A DNA stretch of 64,000 nt from Prosthecochloris sp. (lineage in GTDB: Bacteria; Bacteroidota; Chlorobiia; Chlorobiales; Chlorobiaceae): assembly GCA_004028745.1 (NCBI GenBank), contig RAZP01000006.1, positions 1 through 64,000 on the forward strand, given 5' to 3'. The translations under genes were made by a program, and so were the position numbers. Below the pieces are notes generated by a model. It was given only the letters and a program-made list of their open reading frames with translations. It was not told where the DNA came from and did no database searches. Shown here one piece after another: positions 38,650 through 48,931 of this stretch (positions are counted from its first letter, which is position 1; each line of letters begins with the position of its first letter).

Positions 38650-41205
38650 ATGAAACACGAGAAGGATAAAATGAATGATTTCCCCATGCCTGCTGTGAAT
38701 TCTTTTCGTGACGATACCCCCATAGAAAAATGCGGTCACCGGTGGTTTTTTCAGATTGAACTATCTGGGGAGCGTGTGATGACACGAAAAAATAGAGCCG
38801 GTAATAACCGCTTCCAGGAAGATCCTATTCTTCTTCTGGATCTTTCACCGAAGCGATGGTTGCTAAGAAGAGGCGGTTACCGGAACGACCCGAAACGGTT
38901 GCAGATCAACGAGACGTTGATGACAATCGGGAACGGCTACCTGAACATCAGGGGTAGCCTGGAAGAGCTGCCGCCCGGCAGTTACAGGGGGATGTATATC
39001 AACGGAGTTTATGACAAATCAGAAGCAGATGTGGAAGAACTGGTGAAATGTCCCGTATGGACGGATGTTTCTTTGTGGATTGACGGATACAAGGTTTCAC
39101 TGCCCGACTGCAGGGTTCTTCGCCATGAACAAATGCTGGACATGAAGAAAGGGATTCTCCACAGAAAATCAACCCTGAGATTGCCGACAGGGAAGATTGT
39201 TACTTTTGCGACCACCAAGCTTGTTTTTCTGCACATGGTGCACTGGGGGTATATGAGGGTTAGGATTGTCCCGGAAAACTTTTCCGGAGAGATTCGAGTG
39301 TTAAGCGGTCTGAACGGCGATGTCCTCAACCGGGGTTTCTTTCCCGGTGAGCAGCTGAAGCACCTTCATCTCGAACGTATCGAGCGTGGGCGTGACCTGA
39401 TGTATATGGAGATGAAGACACGAGAGCGCACCATCCGTATTGCCAATGCGGCTTCATGGCGGATAGTAAATCATGGCAGAGATGACATCAAATGGGAGCC
39501 GAGAATATACGGGGAGAAATTTGCCAGCGAGATGACCCTTCACGCTGAAAAAGGTATTTCCTATGAGTTTGAAAAGCATGCCGTAGTCTATACCAGCAGG
39601 GAAATACCGATAGGAAAGATGTTCAAAGGGACTATTTGCGGGTTGAAATCATTTCTGCGCAATGGTGCGTTTCGGGAAATAAAGGCTCATGTTGAGCTCT
39701 GGGAGAAATGCTGGCAGCAAGCGGATATCGTCGTCGAAGGTGATCCTACGGCCCAGAAAGCCATTCGCTATAATATTTATCAGCTGCTGATAAACGGTCC
39801 GAGGCAGCCCGGGAGTGTCGGGGCGAAATTTCTCAGCTCAGAGGGCTATCTTGGGCATGTTTTCTGGGATACCGAGATATTTATTTTTCCCTTCTACCTC
39901 TACAATTTTCCTGACATAGCAAAGAATATGCTCCTGTACCGTTACAAAACGCTGCGGGGTGCAATTAAAAATGCCGAACGTGCGGGTTATAAGGGCGCAA
40001 AGTACGGTTGGGAAACCGCTACGACCGGAGAGGATGTGACTCCGAGATTTGCATCGAAACTTGAAAGAACCATACGGTTGATTTATACGGGTACTGAAGA
40101 GGACCATATTGTTTCGGATGTCATCTATGCGGTGGAACGCTATTTCAGGGTAACCGGCGATGAGGAGTTTGCCCGCCGGTATGCTCTTGAAATGATTTTT
40201 CAGACAGCGCGTTTCTGGGCGAGTCGTGTTGTTGCGGCAGGTGACGCTTTTGAAATCAGAACGGTCATCGGTCCTGACGAGTTTCATGAGCATGTGAACA
40301 ATAACGCCTATACCAATTTCCTCGTGAAATGGCATTTGAAGCTTGCTGTAACCCTGTACAAGTTTTTCCGCAAACGCGAACTGGAAGATTTTGCGGCTCT
40401 CTGCCTGAGACTTTCGCTTGAACCTGAGGAGATCGGGTGGTGGCACGAGATCAGCAATAAGCTCAAATTCAGCATCGATGCGGCGTCAGGTCTTATCGAG
40501 CAGTTCGATGGTTATTTCGACCTGAAGGATTTTGTGATAACGCGTCATGATCGTAAGGGCAGGCCGGTGCTTCCCCCGGGGATTACCTATCGCAATATCG
40601 GCAGGACCAGATTGATCAAGCAGGCTGATGTTCTTATGCTGTTTCTGCTTTTTCCTCATGCATTCAGCGATGAAGTGAAGCTTGCCAATTACAATTTCTA
40701 CGAAAAAAGAGCGCTGCACAAGTCGTCTCTCAGTCATTGCACACATGCTATGGTTGGGCTTGCGGTCGGCAACCGTCAGCATGCGTATCGATATTTTATG
40801 AAAACCGCGCAGGTTGACCTGGAAAACTTGCATGGTAATACCGATCTGGGGATTCATGCCGCGGCTGTAGGTGGCACGTGGCTAACCGTTGTGAAAGGAT
40901 TCGGGGGGCTGACGCTCAAATCGGACAGGATAGAGCTGAAGCCCTGGCTGCCGAAGAAATGGAAGCGTCTTTTTTTCGGTGTTCATTGGCGTGACCGTAT
41001 CATTAAGCTCGAAATACGGCACGACATTGTTACGATTGTCATCGAGGCTTCCGGAGAGATGCCCATACCGTGTTCATTCTGGGGAAAATGCTTTACGATT
41101 ACCACCAATGAAGCTTATGTGTTCAGCTATGTTCCGATAACATGTGTAAAATCAGGAGGATGTGATGAAACCCCTGCGTATAGCGCAGATAGCGCCGTTA
41201 ATTGA
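38650..41205 (+). CDS. Glycoside hydrolase family 65 disaccharide phosphorylase
   Basis: GH65 enzymes split alpha-linked disaccharides (maltose, trehalose, kojibiose, nigerose) with phosphate, giving beta-glucose-1-phosphate. The N-terminal beta domain starts near LQINETLMTIGNGYLNIRG. The catalytic acid lies in VIGPDEFHEHVNNNAYTN (about residue 545), and HVFWDTEIFIFPF and SSLSHCTHAM are family-conserved. At about 850 residues it is full length. Which disaccharide is used cannot be told. It overlaps the following glycosyltransferase by 41 bases, so they form one unit. The exact start is uncertain (several ATGs between 38650 and 38778). Confidence 0.9.
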   Translation: MKHEKDKMNDFPMPAVNSFRDDTPIEKCGHRWFFQIELSGERVMTRKNRAGNNRFQEDPILLLDLSPKRWLLRRGGYRNDPKRLQINETLMTIGNGYLNIRGSLEELPPGSYRGMYINGVYDKSEADVEELVKCPVWTDVSLWIDGYKVSLPDCRVLRHEQMLDMKKGILHRKSTLRLPTGKIVTFATTKLVFLHMVHWGYMRVRIVPENFSGEIRVLSGLNGDVLNRGFFPGEQLKHLHLERIERGRDLMYMEMKTRERTIRIANAASWRIVNHGRDDIKWEPRIYGEKFASEMTLHAEKGISYEFEKHAVVYTSREIPIGKMFKGTICGLKSFLRNGAFREIKAHVELWEKCWQQADIVVEGDPTAQKAIRYNIYQLLINGPRQPGSVGAKFLSSEGYLGHVFWDTEIFIFPFYLYNFPDIAKNMLLYRYKTLRGAIKNAERAGYKGAKYGWETATTGEDVTPRFASKLERTIRLIYTGTEEDHIVSDVIYAVERYFRVTGDEEFARRYALEMIFQTARFWASRVVAAGDAFEIRTVIGPDEFHEHVNNNAYTNFLVKWHLKLAVTLYKFFRKRELEDFAALCLRLSLEPEEIGWWHEISNKLKFSIDAASGLIEQFDGYFDLKDFVITRHDRKGRPVLPPGITYRNIGRTRLIKQADVLMLFLLFPHAFSDEVKLANYNFYEKRALHKSSLSHCTHAMVGLAVGNRQHAYRYFMKTAQVDLENLHGNTDLGIHAAAVGGTWLTVVKGFGGLTLKSDRIELKPWLPKKWKRLFFGVHWRDRIIKLEIRHDIVTIVIEASGEMPIPCSFWGKCFTITTNEAYVFSYVPITCVKSGGCDETPAYSADSAVN

Positions 41206-42253
41206 AAGTGTTCCGCCGGCCGGATACGGTGGAACGGAAAGAGTGGTGTACCATCTTACGGAAGAGCTTGTTAAAAGAGGCCACGACGTAACCCTGTTCG
41301 CTTCCGCTGATTCCCGGACATCGGCAAAACTTTGTCCCCTTGTGGAAAAAGCATTGAGACTCGATGGAAAGCAGGGAACATGTACTTTTACTTCTTTGGT
41401 ACAGCTTGAAAAAGTTTATGCCGAAATGGAAGGGGAGTTTGATGTTATCCATTCTCATGTCGATTGTTTTGCTTTCCCTTTTGCACGGAGAACTTCGACC
41501 CCTACGGTTCTGACCCTTCATGGTCGTCTGGATGTTCCTGAAATTGCAAGAATGCTCCGGGTTTACAGAAACCTCAATTATGTCTCGATCAGTTACTCCC
41601 AGCGTTACCCTGTGCGAGATATCAACTGGGTCGGCAACGTGTATCACGGTTATCCGCCTGAAAATTTTGAGTTTAACGATTCTCCATCGGACTACTTTTT
41701 CTACCTTGGGCGTTTTTCTCCCGAAAAGGCTCCCGATAAGGCTATAATGCTGGCCAAGAAAAGTAATGTCCGTCTGAAAATCGCGGCAAAGATCGATCCG
41801 TTGGAAAAGAACTACTTCGATGAGCGTATCAAGCCTTTGCTGGATGATCCTCTTATAGAGTATGTGGGTGAAGTTGCTGACAAGGAAAAGATGGAACTGC
41901 TGAAAAACGCCAAAGGGCTGCTTAATACGATAGACTGGCCCGAGCCTTTCGGGCTGGTTATGATTGAGGCGCTTGCATGTGGTACTCCCGTTATTGTCCG
42001 CCGGTGCGGCTCTTCTCCGGAAATTATAACGCATGGTGAAACCGGATATATTTGTGAATCGACCGGTGATTTTACCCAGGCCATTCGTGACATTGGAAAC
42101 ATCAGCAGGCATAACTGCAGAAAAGACTTCGAGGAACGTTTCAGTCAGAAAAAGATGGTTGACGGCTATGAGAGACTCTACTACCGGCTTCATGGACGCC
42201 GGTCTTTCGAAGGTATCTCAGGCGTGAATAGACGCATGATTCCCGTGGGTTGA
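41165..42253 (+). CDS. Glycosyltransferase family 4
   Basis: GT-B fold transferase (362 residues): the N-terminal glycine loop is PAGYGGTERVVYHL, HSHVDCFAF and TLHGRLD follow, and the donor-binding region has PEPFGLVMIEALACGTPVI with the E-x7-E pattern. AGGAGG ends 5 bases before ATG 41165. The gene starts inside the 3' end of the GH65 phosphorylase, which suggests joint action in alpha-glucan or disaccharide metabolism (inference). Confidence 0.9.
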   Translation: MKPLRIAQIAPLIESVPPAGYGGTERVVYHLTEELVKRGHDVTLFASADSRTSAKLCPLVEKALRLDGKQGTCTFTSLVQLEKVYAEMEGEFDVIHSHVDCFAFPFARRTSTPTVLTLHGRLDVPEIARMLRVYRNLNYVSISYSQRYPVRDINWVGNVYHGYPPENFEFNDSPSDYFFYLGRFSPEKAPDKAIMLAKKSNVRLKIAAKIDPLEKNYFDERIKPLLDDPLIEYVGEVADKEKMELLKNAKGLLNTIDWPEPFGLVMIEALACGTPVIVRRCGSSPEIITHGETGYICESTGDFTQAIRDIGNISRHNCRKDFEERFSQKKMVDGYERLYYRLHGRRSFEGISGVNRRMIPVG

Positions 42254-42365
42254 TAAATGACTTGAAAATGTTATACTGCAATGCCCGGACGGCAAAGGTA
42301 CGCCTGCGGCGTTGCAGTGAAAAAGATCTTCTGCTTCCTTCGTGTCCAATCCTTGTACTAAACCG

Positions 42366-45300
42366 ATGACTGCCATGGATTTTGTGCATCTGCATACACA
42401 CACTCATTTTTCCATGCAAAGCAGCCCGATTTTTCCTCAGGAGCTTTTTGCTGCCTGCAGAAAACATGCAATGAATACGGTTGCAGTCACGGATTATGCG
42501 GCAACTTTCAACATGCCCGAGCTTTTCAGTCTTGCCGAGCAAGCCGGTGTCAAGCTGATTATCGGGAGTGAGATATACCTGCTTGAGCAGGATGCTTACC
42601 ATGACAGCAAGACCTCTTCTTCCTCCTCACTCGTACTTCTGGTGAAGAATGACGAAGGCTACCGGAATCTCTGTGTTTTGCTCTCAAAAGCCGCACGTGA
42701 AGGGTTTATCAACGGCATGCCTCATGTGGACAGCAATTGGCTGAAAGATTACCGCAAAGGCTTAATCTGTCTTTCCGCTTTCCATGCCGGGCGTATAGGC
42801 AGGGCATTGCTGGCCGACAATTACAGCGAAGCTTCTTCGTTTGCAGCTTTCTACAAGGATATCTACGGTGAAGATTTCTTTCTTGAACTGCAGCGCCATC
42901 ATACCTCATTCGATGAAAAGCTCGTTGCGGAGACAATCAAGCTTGCCGAAGAGCATGGCATCGCTCCGGTTGCAACCAACAACGTTCATTATCTCGAAAG
43001 AAAAGATGCCGACCGCTACCGCGCCATGGTGGCGATCAAAACCAAAGAAAAACTGTCGAACAAGCAGTTGCAGTGCCTGCAGGGGGGTGAAAACTATTTC
43101 AAGTCGCAGCAGGAAATGGCAAAGCTTTTCGATAATGCGCATGGGGAACTTGCAAACACGCTCGATATTGCGGACAAGTGCACTTACCGGTTCTGCAAAC
43201 AGGAGCCCCAGCTGCCCCATTTTCCTCTTCCCGAAGGATTCGATGACGAGGCGCACTATCTGAGGCATCTGACCTATGAGAATGCGAAAAAGAAGTATGC
43301 CGATCCGGAGTCGCAGGGACTGACATGGGCGGTGATAGAAGAGAGGATTGAAAAAGAGCTGGATATTGTAACGGGAATGGGGTTTAGCTCGTATTTTCTG
43401 ATTGTTAGCGATCTTATCGCGGCATCAAGGCGTATGGGTTACTCTGTAGGGCCGGGCAGGGGTTCTGCGGCAGGCAGTATTGTGGCTTATCTGACAGGTA
43501 TCACAAGAATAGACCCTTTACGCCACAAGCTGCTCTTTGAGCGGTTTCTCAACCCGGAAAGGCTTTCCATGCCTGACATAGACATTGATTTTACCCCTGT
43601 CGGAAAGCAGAAGGTTCTTGAATATACGGTGGAAAAATACGGAGAGGAGAGTGTAGCGAAAGTCATAGCGATCGGTACGCTTGGAGCAAGGGCGGCAATT
43701 CGTGACGCAGGGAGGGTACTGGAAGTGCCTTTGCCGGTCGTCGACCGGCTTGCCAAGCTTGTGCCGGGAAGGCCTGGAATAACGTTGGGCAAGGCTCTTG
43801 ATGATGTCAGTGAACTCAGGGATCTGGTGCGCAGCTCACCACAAAATTCGCGGCTGATGGATTATGCCCGCGCGCTTGAAGGAAGAGCAAGGAATGTCTC
43901 GATGCATGCGGGTGCTGTTGTCATCACTGACGGCAGGCTTGAAGAGCAGGTTCCTCTTTATGTATCCAACAAGATCGAGACCGAGGGGCGAAAATATGCG
44001 GATGAGATGGGAGTCGATGAGCTTGAGCGTGGCGCGGCACGGTCGGGTACTGATGATAAACAGGTGGTGACACAGTTCGATAAAAACTGGATTGAAAATG
44101 TCGGACTGCTCAAGATCGACTATTTGGGGCTTGAAACACTTGCGGTTATCGATGAAACCATTCATCTCATCAGAAAAAGGCATAACATTGCCATTGATCT
44201 GGAGAAAGTTCCGATGGATGACAGAAAGACTTTCGGGATCTTTCAGGAAGGCAAGATGGCCGGGATTTTTCAGTTTGAATCCCAGGGTATGCAGAACTAC
44301 ATGACAAAACTCCAGCCGACCCAGGTGGGTGACATTATAGCGATGAGTGCATTGTACAGGCCAGGAGCCCTCAATGCGAAGATCGATGATAAACGCAATG
44401 CGGTCGATCTCTTTGTAGACAGGAAGCATAACCGGGAGCCTATCGACTACATGCATCCCATGCTTGAGGATATCCTCAAGGAAACCTATGGCGTGATCGT
44501 TTATCAGGAACAGGTGATGCAGATCTCGCAGGTCATGGGCAATTTCTCACTGGCAAAAGCTGATAATCTCCGCAAGGCGATGGGAAAGAAGAAGCCTGAG
44601 ATTATGCAGAAGTTCAAAGCCGACTTTGTCGAGGGTGCAGTGAACCAGGGGGTTCATGACAAGCTTGCCAACAGGATTTTCGATCTCATGGCTGAGTTTG
44701 CCGGGTACGGATTCAACAAGAGCCACTCGGCGGCTTACGGTGTCCTCGCCTACTGGACCGGTTACCTGAAAGCACATTATCCGGCTGAGTTCATGACGGC
44801 CATTCTGAACAGTGAAATAGGTGACACAGTTAGAATGAAGCATCTTACCGATGAGGCCAAAAGTTTCAATATTCTTGTTCTTCCTCCATCGGTGAATAAA
44901 AGTGATTCGTTGTTTACCATTGAAGGATCTGACGGGAGATCGGCCATCAGGGTTGGGCTGAATGCAATAAAGCAGGTGGGGAACGCCGCTCGCGCTGTTG
45001 TTTCGGCAAGGCTGTTGAGGAAGAGAGAGTTTGTTAACCTTTTTGATTTGACGGCGTCGGTTGATCTGCGTATAATGAACCGAAAAGCCCTGGAATCTCT
45101 GATTCTGGCAGGAGCTCTTGACGAGCTTGGCCCCGACAGGGCAAAACTGCTCGCAAATATTGATAAGGCCATCAGGTTCGGTCAGCTTCAGAATAAGTCG
45201 GTAACGCTGGGTCAGTGCGGGTTTTTTAACGATGAGTCGAGCGAGACGCTTAAAGATTCGCTTTACCCCGAGATGGATGAAGCTGAGCCCATGCCGGAAA

Positions 45301-45938
45301 ACGAGAAACTTCAGGCGGAAAAAAAACTGGTCGGTTTTTACCTGAGCCATCATCCTCTTGAGTCCTACCGCCGTGACTGGGAGGCTTTTGCCAACCTTCC
45401 TCTCAGTACCAGGGCTGTTCAGCAGGCAAGGCAGTACAAGGTTATCGGGGTTGTGGTTTCAATAAGGCATCATCAGGACCGAAAGGGCAAACAAATGCTT
45501 TTCGGAAGCATAGAGGATTTTACCGGTAAAGCTGATTTTACCGTTTTTTCAAGCGTATATGAGCAATACCGTCATTTCCTCAGGCCGGAAGAAGTTTTGA
45601 TGCTGGCCGTCGAGGCTGAAGTCAGCGGAGGTATGCTGAAACTTCTTGTACAGGAAGTGGTTCCCATAAAGCAGGTTCGTGAAACCTGCATCGATAAGGT
45701 TATCTTAAAAATAGATGCCGATGACCCCGCTGAGCTGGAAAAGCTTCAGAAGGTGAAAAAAGTTCTGGAGGAGCATAAAGGAGGTACCGCGGTTGATTTT
45801 GAGGTCAAGGTTCAATCGGCTGAAAATATTGAGCTTTTAAGAGTGTTTGCTCGCAGAAGTCCCATTGAGGCCGATGAAACGGCACTGGGCAAGCTTGAGA
45901 ATATTCTCGGTCCCGACAATGTTAAAATTGCCGGGTAG
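42366..45938 (+). CDS. dnaE: DNA polymerase III subunit alpha
   Basis: Replicative polymerase catalytic subunit (about 1190 residues). The N-terminal PHP domain begins MDFVHLHTHTHFSM. The palm contains GPGRGSAAGSIVAY and the catalytic aspartates in LSMPDIDIDF. The tail has the helix-hairpin-helix and an OB-fold (VIGVVVSIRHHQDRKGK). The start is taken at ATG 42366; ATG 42375 is also possible. The length and order match the DnaE1 type, without the PolC exonuclease insert. Confidence 0.96.
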   Translation: MTAMDFVHLHTHTHFSMQSSPIFPQELFAACRKHAMNTVAVTDYAATFNMPELFSLAEQAGVKLIIGSEIYLLEQDAYHDSKTSSSSSLVLLVKNDEGYRNLCVLLSKAAREGFINGMPHVDSNWLKDYRKGLICLSAFHAGRIGRALLADNYSEASSFAAFYKDIYGEDFFLELQRHHTSFDEKLVAETIKLAEEHGIAPVATNNVHYLERKDADRYRAMVAIKTKEKLSNKQLQCLQGGENYFKSQQEMAKLFDNAHGELANTLDIADKCTYRFCKQEPQLPHFPLPEGFDDEAHYLRHLTYENAKKKYADPESQGLTWAVIEERIEKELDIVTGMGFSSYFLIVSDLIAASRRMGYSVGPGRGSAAGSIVAYLTGITRIDPLRHKLLFERFLNPERLSMPDIDIDFTPVGKQKVLEYTVEKYGEESVAKVIAIGTLGARAAIRDAGRVLEVPLPVVDRLAKLVPGRPGITLGKALDDVSELRDLVRSSPQNSRLMDYARALEGRARNVSMHAGAVVITDGRLEEQVPLYVSNKIETEGRKYADEMGVDELERGAARSGTDDKQVVTQFDKNWIENVGLLKIDYLGLETLAVIDETIHLIRKRHNIAIDLEKVPMDDRKTFGIFQEGKMAGIFQFESQGMQNYMTKLQPTQVGDIIAMSALYRPGALNAKIDDKRNAVDLFVDRKHNREPIDYMHPMLEDILKETYGVIVYQEQVMQISQVMGNFSLAKADNLRKAMGKKKPEIMQKFKADFVEGAVNQGVHDKLANRIFDLMAEFAGYGFNKSHSAAYGVLAYWTGYLKAHYPAEFMTAILNSEIGDTVRMKHLTDEAKSFNILVLPPSVNKSDSLFTIEGSDGRSAIRVGLNAIKQVGNAARAVVSARLLRKREFVNLFDLTASVDLRIMNRKALESLILAGALDELGPDRAKLLANIDKAIRFGQLQNKSVTLGQCGFFNDESSETLKDSLYPEMDEAEPMPENEKLQAEKKLVGFYLSHHPLESYRRDWEAFANLPLSTRAVQQARQYKVIGVVVSIRHHQDRKGKQMLFGSIEDFTGKADFTVFSSVYEQYRHFLRPEEVLMLAVEAEVSGGMLKLLVQEVVPIKQVRETCIDKVILKIDADDPAELEKLQKVKKVLEEHKGGTAVDFEVKVQSAENIELLRVFARRSPIEADETALGKLENILGPDNVKIAG

Positions 45939-46030
45939 CTTTAATAGGTATTTTTTATTACTTTCATCACTGTTTGGTTGTATTACCATGGAGTCAAAAT
46001 TTCCAATAACCACTATTAAATATCTGCACA

Positions 46031-46360
46031 ATGAGTGGACAATATCTGACGGCTACTGACCAAAATTTCAAATCCGAGATTCTTGATTCGGACAAGGTTG
46101 CCCTTGTTGACTTCTGGGCCGCATGGTGCGGTCCCTGCCAGATGCTTGGCCCGGTTATCGAGGAGCTTGCAGGAGACTATGAGGGGAAGGCTGTTATCGC
46201 CAAGCTGAACGTTGACGAAAATCCCAACACTGCAGCGCAGTATGGTATCAGGAGCATTCCTACTCTGCTGATTTTCAAAAACGGTGAGGTTGTTGATCAG
46301 ATGGTGGGAGCCATGCCAAAAAATATGATCGCCGAAAAAATCGACGCACAAATTGCCTGA
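46031..46360 (+). CDS. trxA: Thioredoxin
   Basis: Small thiol-disulfide carrier (109 residues) with the active site FWAAWCGPCQML and the cis-proline region IRSIPTLLIFKNG. A terminator follows it, and thioredoxin reductase is the next gene on the same strand, giving the full NADPH-to-thioredoxin pair. Confidence 0.97.
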   Translation: MSGQYLTATDQNFKSEILDSDKVALVDFWAAWCGPCQMLGPVIEELAGDYEGKAVIAKLNVDENPNTAAQYGIRSIPTLLIFKNGEVVDQMVGAMPKNMIAEKIDAQIA

Positions 46361-46371
46361 CCACGGCCGAT

Positions 46372-46397
46372 AACCGGGGCTTATCCCCGGTTTTTTT
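46372..46397 (+). terminator. Terminator after trxA
   Basis: AACCGGGG-CTTAT-CCCCGGTT followed by TTTTTG forms a classical terminator, separating trxA from trxB. Confidence 0.9.
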
Positions 46398-46506
46398 GTG
46401 TTTTTTCAGCCTGACCTGGATTTGGGCAGGGCCTATGGCTTGCTGAGGCGGGGCTGCCCGTTACGTTTGTATATCACAATTGGGGAAAACCAAATTACGC
46501 AGGAGT

Positions 46507-47445
46507 ATGGAGGAGAATGGCGCGAGAGATGTAGTAATCATCGGGACGGGACCGGCCGGCCTGACTGCGGCAATATATACCGGCAGAGCAAATCTCAGCC
46601 CTTTGGTTGTTGACGGAGGCCAGCCTGGAGGGCAGCTTATGATTACCTCGGAAATAGAAAACTATCCGGGTTTTCCGGAAGGAATCAGGGGCCCGGAGAT
46701 GATGGGCAGATTTCGGGAGCAAGCTGCAAGATTCGGAGCCGAGTTCGCTCACGGCAACGTTGCCGAAGTTGATTTGTCCAGAAGTCCATTCTGCGTCTGT
46801 CTCGAGGATGGCAAGGAAATCCTGACACAAACATTGATTATTGCTACCGGAGCAAACGCGAAATGGCTCGGTCTGCCGTCGGAAGAAAAATACAGGGGGA
46901 GAGGTGTATCCGCCTGTGCCACTTGCGATGCCTTTTTTTTCAAGGATTCTGAGGTGTTCGTTGTTGGAGGTGGTGATACTGCAATGGAAGAAGCGCTTTT
47001 CCTGACACGCTTTGCATCAAAGATTACTGTAGTTCACAGGAGGGAGGAGTTCCGGGCGTCGAGGATTATGAGCCTGAGAGTTGAAAAGAACCGGAAAATC
47101 AGTCTTGAATTGAACCGGGTTGTGGATGAAATTCTCGGTGACAAACAGAAGGTTACCGGTATCCGGCTCAAAAACGTCAAAACAGGGGAGCTGTCGGAAT
47201 ACCCGTGCGACGGTGTTTTTGTTGCAATTGGCCACGCGCCGAATTCAAAGATTTTTGAAGGGCAGCTTGATATCGATGAGTATGGCTATATTGAAACCGC
47301 GAAAGCCTCAACGGAAACAAGTGTTCAGGGTGTTTTTGCCTGTGGTGATGTGCAGGATTATACTTATCGCCAGGCGGTAACGGCTGCAGGAAGCGGTTGT
47401 ATGGCGGCTTTGGACGCGGAGCGGTACCTTGAGTCTGTAAGGTAG
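46507..47445 (+). CDS. trxB: Thioredoxin reductase
   Basis: FAD/NADPH flavoprotein that reduces thioredoxin. The FAD fold is VVIIGTGPAGLTAAIYTGRA, the redox centre ACATCDAFFFKD (about residue 137), the NADPH fold VVGGGDTAMEEALFL and the C-terminal FACGDVQDYTYRQAV. From the ATG at 46507 it has 312 residues. The stop codon TAG is the first triplet of a TAGAGGTGCCC sequence identical to the terminus of the dispersed mobile element. Confidence 0.96.
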   Translation: MEENGARDVVIIGTGPAGLTAAIYTGRANLSPLVVDGGQPGGQLMITSEIENYPGFPEGIRGPEMMGRFREQAARFGAEFAHGNVAEVDLSRSPFCVCLEDGKEILTQTLIIATGANAKWLGLPSEEKYRGRGVSACATCDAFFFKDSEVFVVGGGDTAMEEALFLTRFASKITVVHRREEFRASRIMSLRVEKNRKISLELNRVVDEILGDKQKVTGIRLKNVKTGELSEYPCDGVFVAIGHAPNSKIFEGQLDIDEYGYIETAKASTETSVQGVFACGDVQDYTYRQAVTAAGSGCMAALDAERYLESVR

Positions 47446-47453
47446 AGGTGCCC
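47443..47453. repeat. Solo terminus of the GGGCACC element at the trxB stop
   Basis: TAGAGGTGCCC equals the last 11 bases of the element. The trxB stop TAG lies inside it. No other end is found nearby, so it may be a remnant or chance. Confidence 0.35.
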
Positions 47454-47464
47454 TTCGGCGTCTT

Positions 47465-48931
47465 TCATATATCTTTTGTTACTGAAAAAGAGAGGCTTTT
47501 TTCGATACCGTATTTTTTCAGTTTGCGATAAAGCGATGAGCGGCTTATACCGAGCACTTCGGCTGTTCTGGTCTGGTTCCCGCCTGTCAGCTCGTAAGCC
47601 CTTATGATCGCCTGAAGTTCTGCGTTTTTCAGCAGCAGCTCTTTGTCCTTGTCTGCGGCAGCCGGTACCTTTCTTTCTTCGGGAAGAGGCGGAGGTTCTG
47701 CCGTAACGGTAGGCGCGGAAGGCGGGTGCTGGTCAACATTCCTCTCCATGCTGCCTTTGGGAAGCTGTGGTATGGATGTGATTTCACTCCCGCTGCGGTT
47801 TATCGCGGCTCTCCGAACGATATTCTGAAGCTCACGAATGTTTCCAGGCCAGTCATACTCTGAAAGTTTTTCTAGAACGGACTTGCCGAATGCAAGCGGC
47901 TCGATGTTGTTGGCTGTACAGAAGCTTTCAAGAAAATGGTTCGCCAGGAGAGGAATGTCTTCCTTGCGCATCCTCAGAGGAGGAATGAGAAGAGGGTACT
48001 CCTCGAGACGATAATACAGGTCGGAACGGAATGTGTCGTTTTTTATGGCGTCAGAGAAATCCTTGTGTGTTGCCGAAATGAGCCGGAAATCGACATTTCT
48101 TTCCTGTTTTTCTCCAACGCGCCTGATTTTTTTTTCCTGAAGCACGCGAAGAACCTTGGCCTGAATATCGAGACTCATGTCCCCGATCTCATCGAGAAAT
48201 ATCGTGCCGCCGTCTGCCTGCTCAAAAAAACCGGTATGATCGCTGTTTGCTCCTGTAAAAGAGCCCTTGACATGACCGAAAAGCAGGCTGTCTGCCAGTT
48301 CATTGGTGATAGCTGCGCAGTTTATGGTTACAAAAGGGCCGTTTTTTCGTTTGCTACCGCTATGGATCGCTTGAGCGAACAGCTCCTTGCCCGTTCCGCT
48401 TTCCCCAACGACAAGCACGTTCACCTCTGTTTCCATCACTTGCATAGCCTGCTCGATACACTGTTTTAAAGCCGGGCTTTCTCCGTAGATACGTCTGAAA
48501 ATATTTTGCTGCTTGAGTTCTTTTTCCAGCAGCTGGACCTTCTTTTTCAGGCTTGATTCCGAAAGGGCATTACTGACCGTGATTTCGAGGCGGTCGTTTT
48601 GTACCGGCTTCGTGAGGTATTCATACGCTCCCATTTTAATGCACTGGACAGCCTGACTGATGTCATCGGATGCGGTAATCATAATGACCGGCAGTGCTAT
48701 GTCATTTGCCTGTAGGTAGGAGAGCACCCCCATACCATCCTTGCCGGGCATGTTCAAATCCAAGAGCAAAAGATCGACTTTTTCTGTATTCAGCTTGTGA
48801 ATACAAGCGTTCCCGTCATTTGCCGTGAGAGCGTTGTAACCCAGTTTGGTAATGAAATGGCTGATCATTCTGCGTATGACGTCGCTGTCATCAGCTATCA
48901 GAACATTGGCTTTTTCTCGTCTTGTACTCAT
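47465..48931 (-). CDS. Sigma-54-dependent response regulator, NtrC family
   Basis: Three domains: a receiver (phospho-Asp in LLLLDLNMPGKDG, about residue 57), an AAA+ sigma-54 activator (VVGESGTGKELFAQ Walker A, GGTIFLDEIGDM Walker B) and a Fis-type helix-turn-helix (NQTRTAEVLGISRSSLYRKL). The sigma-54 contact loop reads GSFTGA instead of the usual GAFTGA. No sensor kinase is adjacent, so the signal and target genes are unknown. It is convergent with trxB, 19 bases away. Confidence 0.93.
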   Translation of the reverse strand: MSTRREKANVLIADDSDVIRRMISHFITKLGYNALTANDGNACIHKLNTEKVDLLLLDLNMPGKDGMGVLSYLQANDIALPVIMITASDDISQAVQCIKMGAYEYLTKPVQNDRLEITVSNALSESSLKKKVQLLEKELKQQNIFRRIYGESPALKQCIEQAMQVMETEVNVLVVGESGTGKELFAQAIHSGSKRKNGPFVTINCAAITNELADSLLFGHVKGSFTGANSDHTGFFEQADGGTIFLDEIGDMSLDIQAKVLRVLQEKKIRRVGEKQERNVDFRLISATHKDFSDAIKNDTFRSDLYYRLEEYPLLIPPLRMRKEDIPLLANHFLESFCTANNIEPLAFGKSVLEKLSEYDWPGNIRELQNIVRRAAINRSGSEITSIPQLPKGSMERNVDQHPPSAPTVTAEPPPLPEERKVPAAADKDKELLLKNAELQAIIRAYELTGGNQTRTAEVLGISRSSLYRKLKKYGIEKSLSFSVTKDI

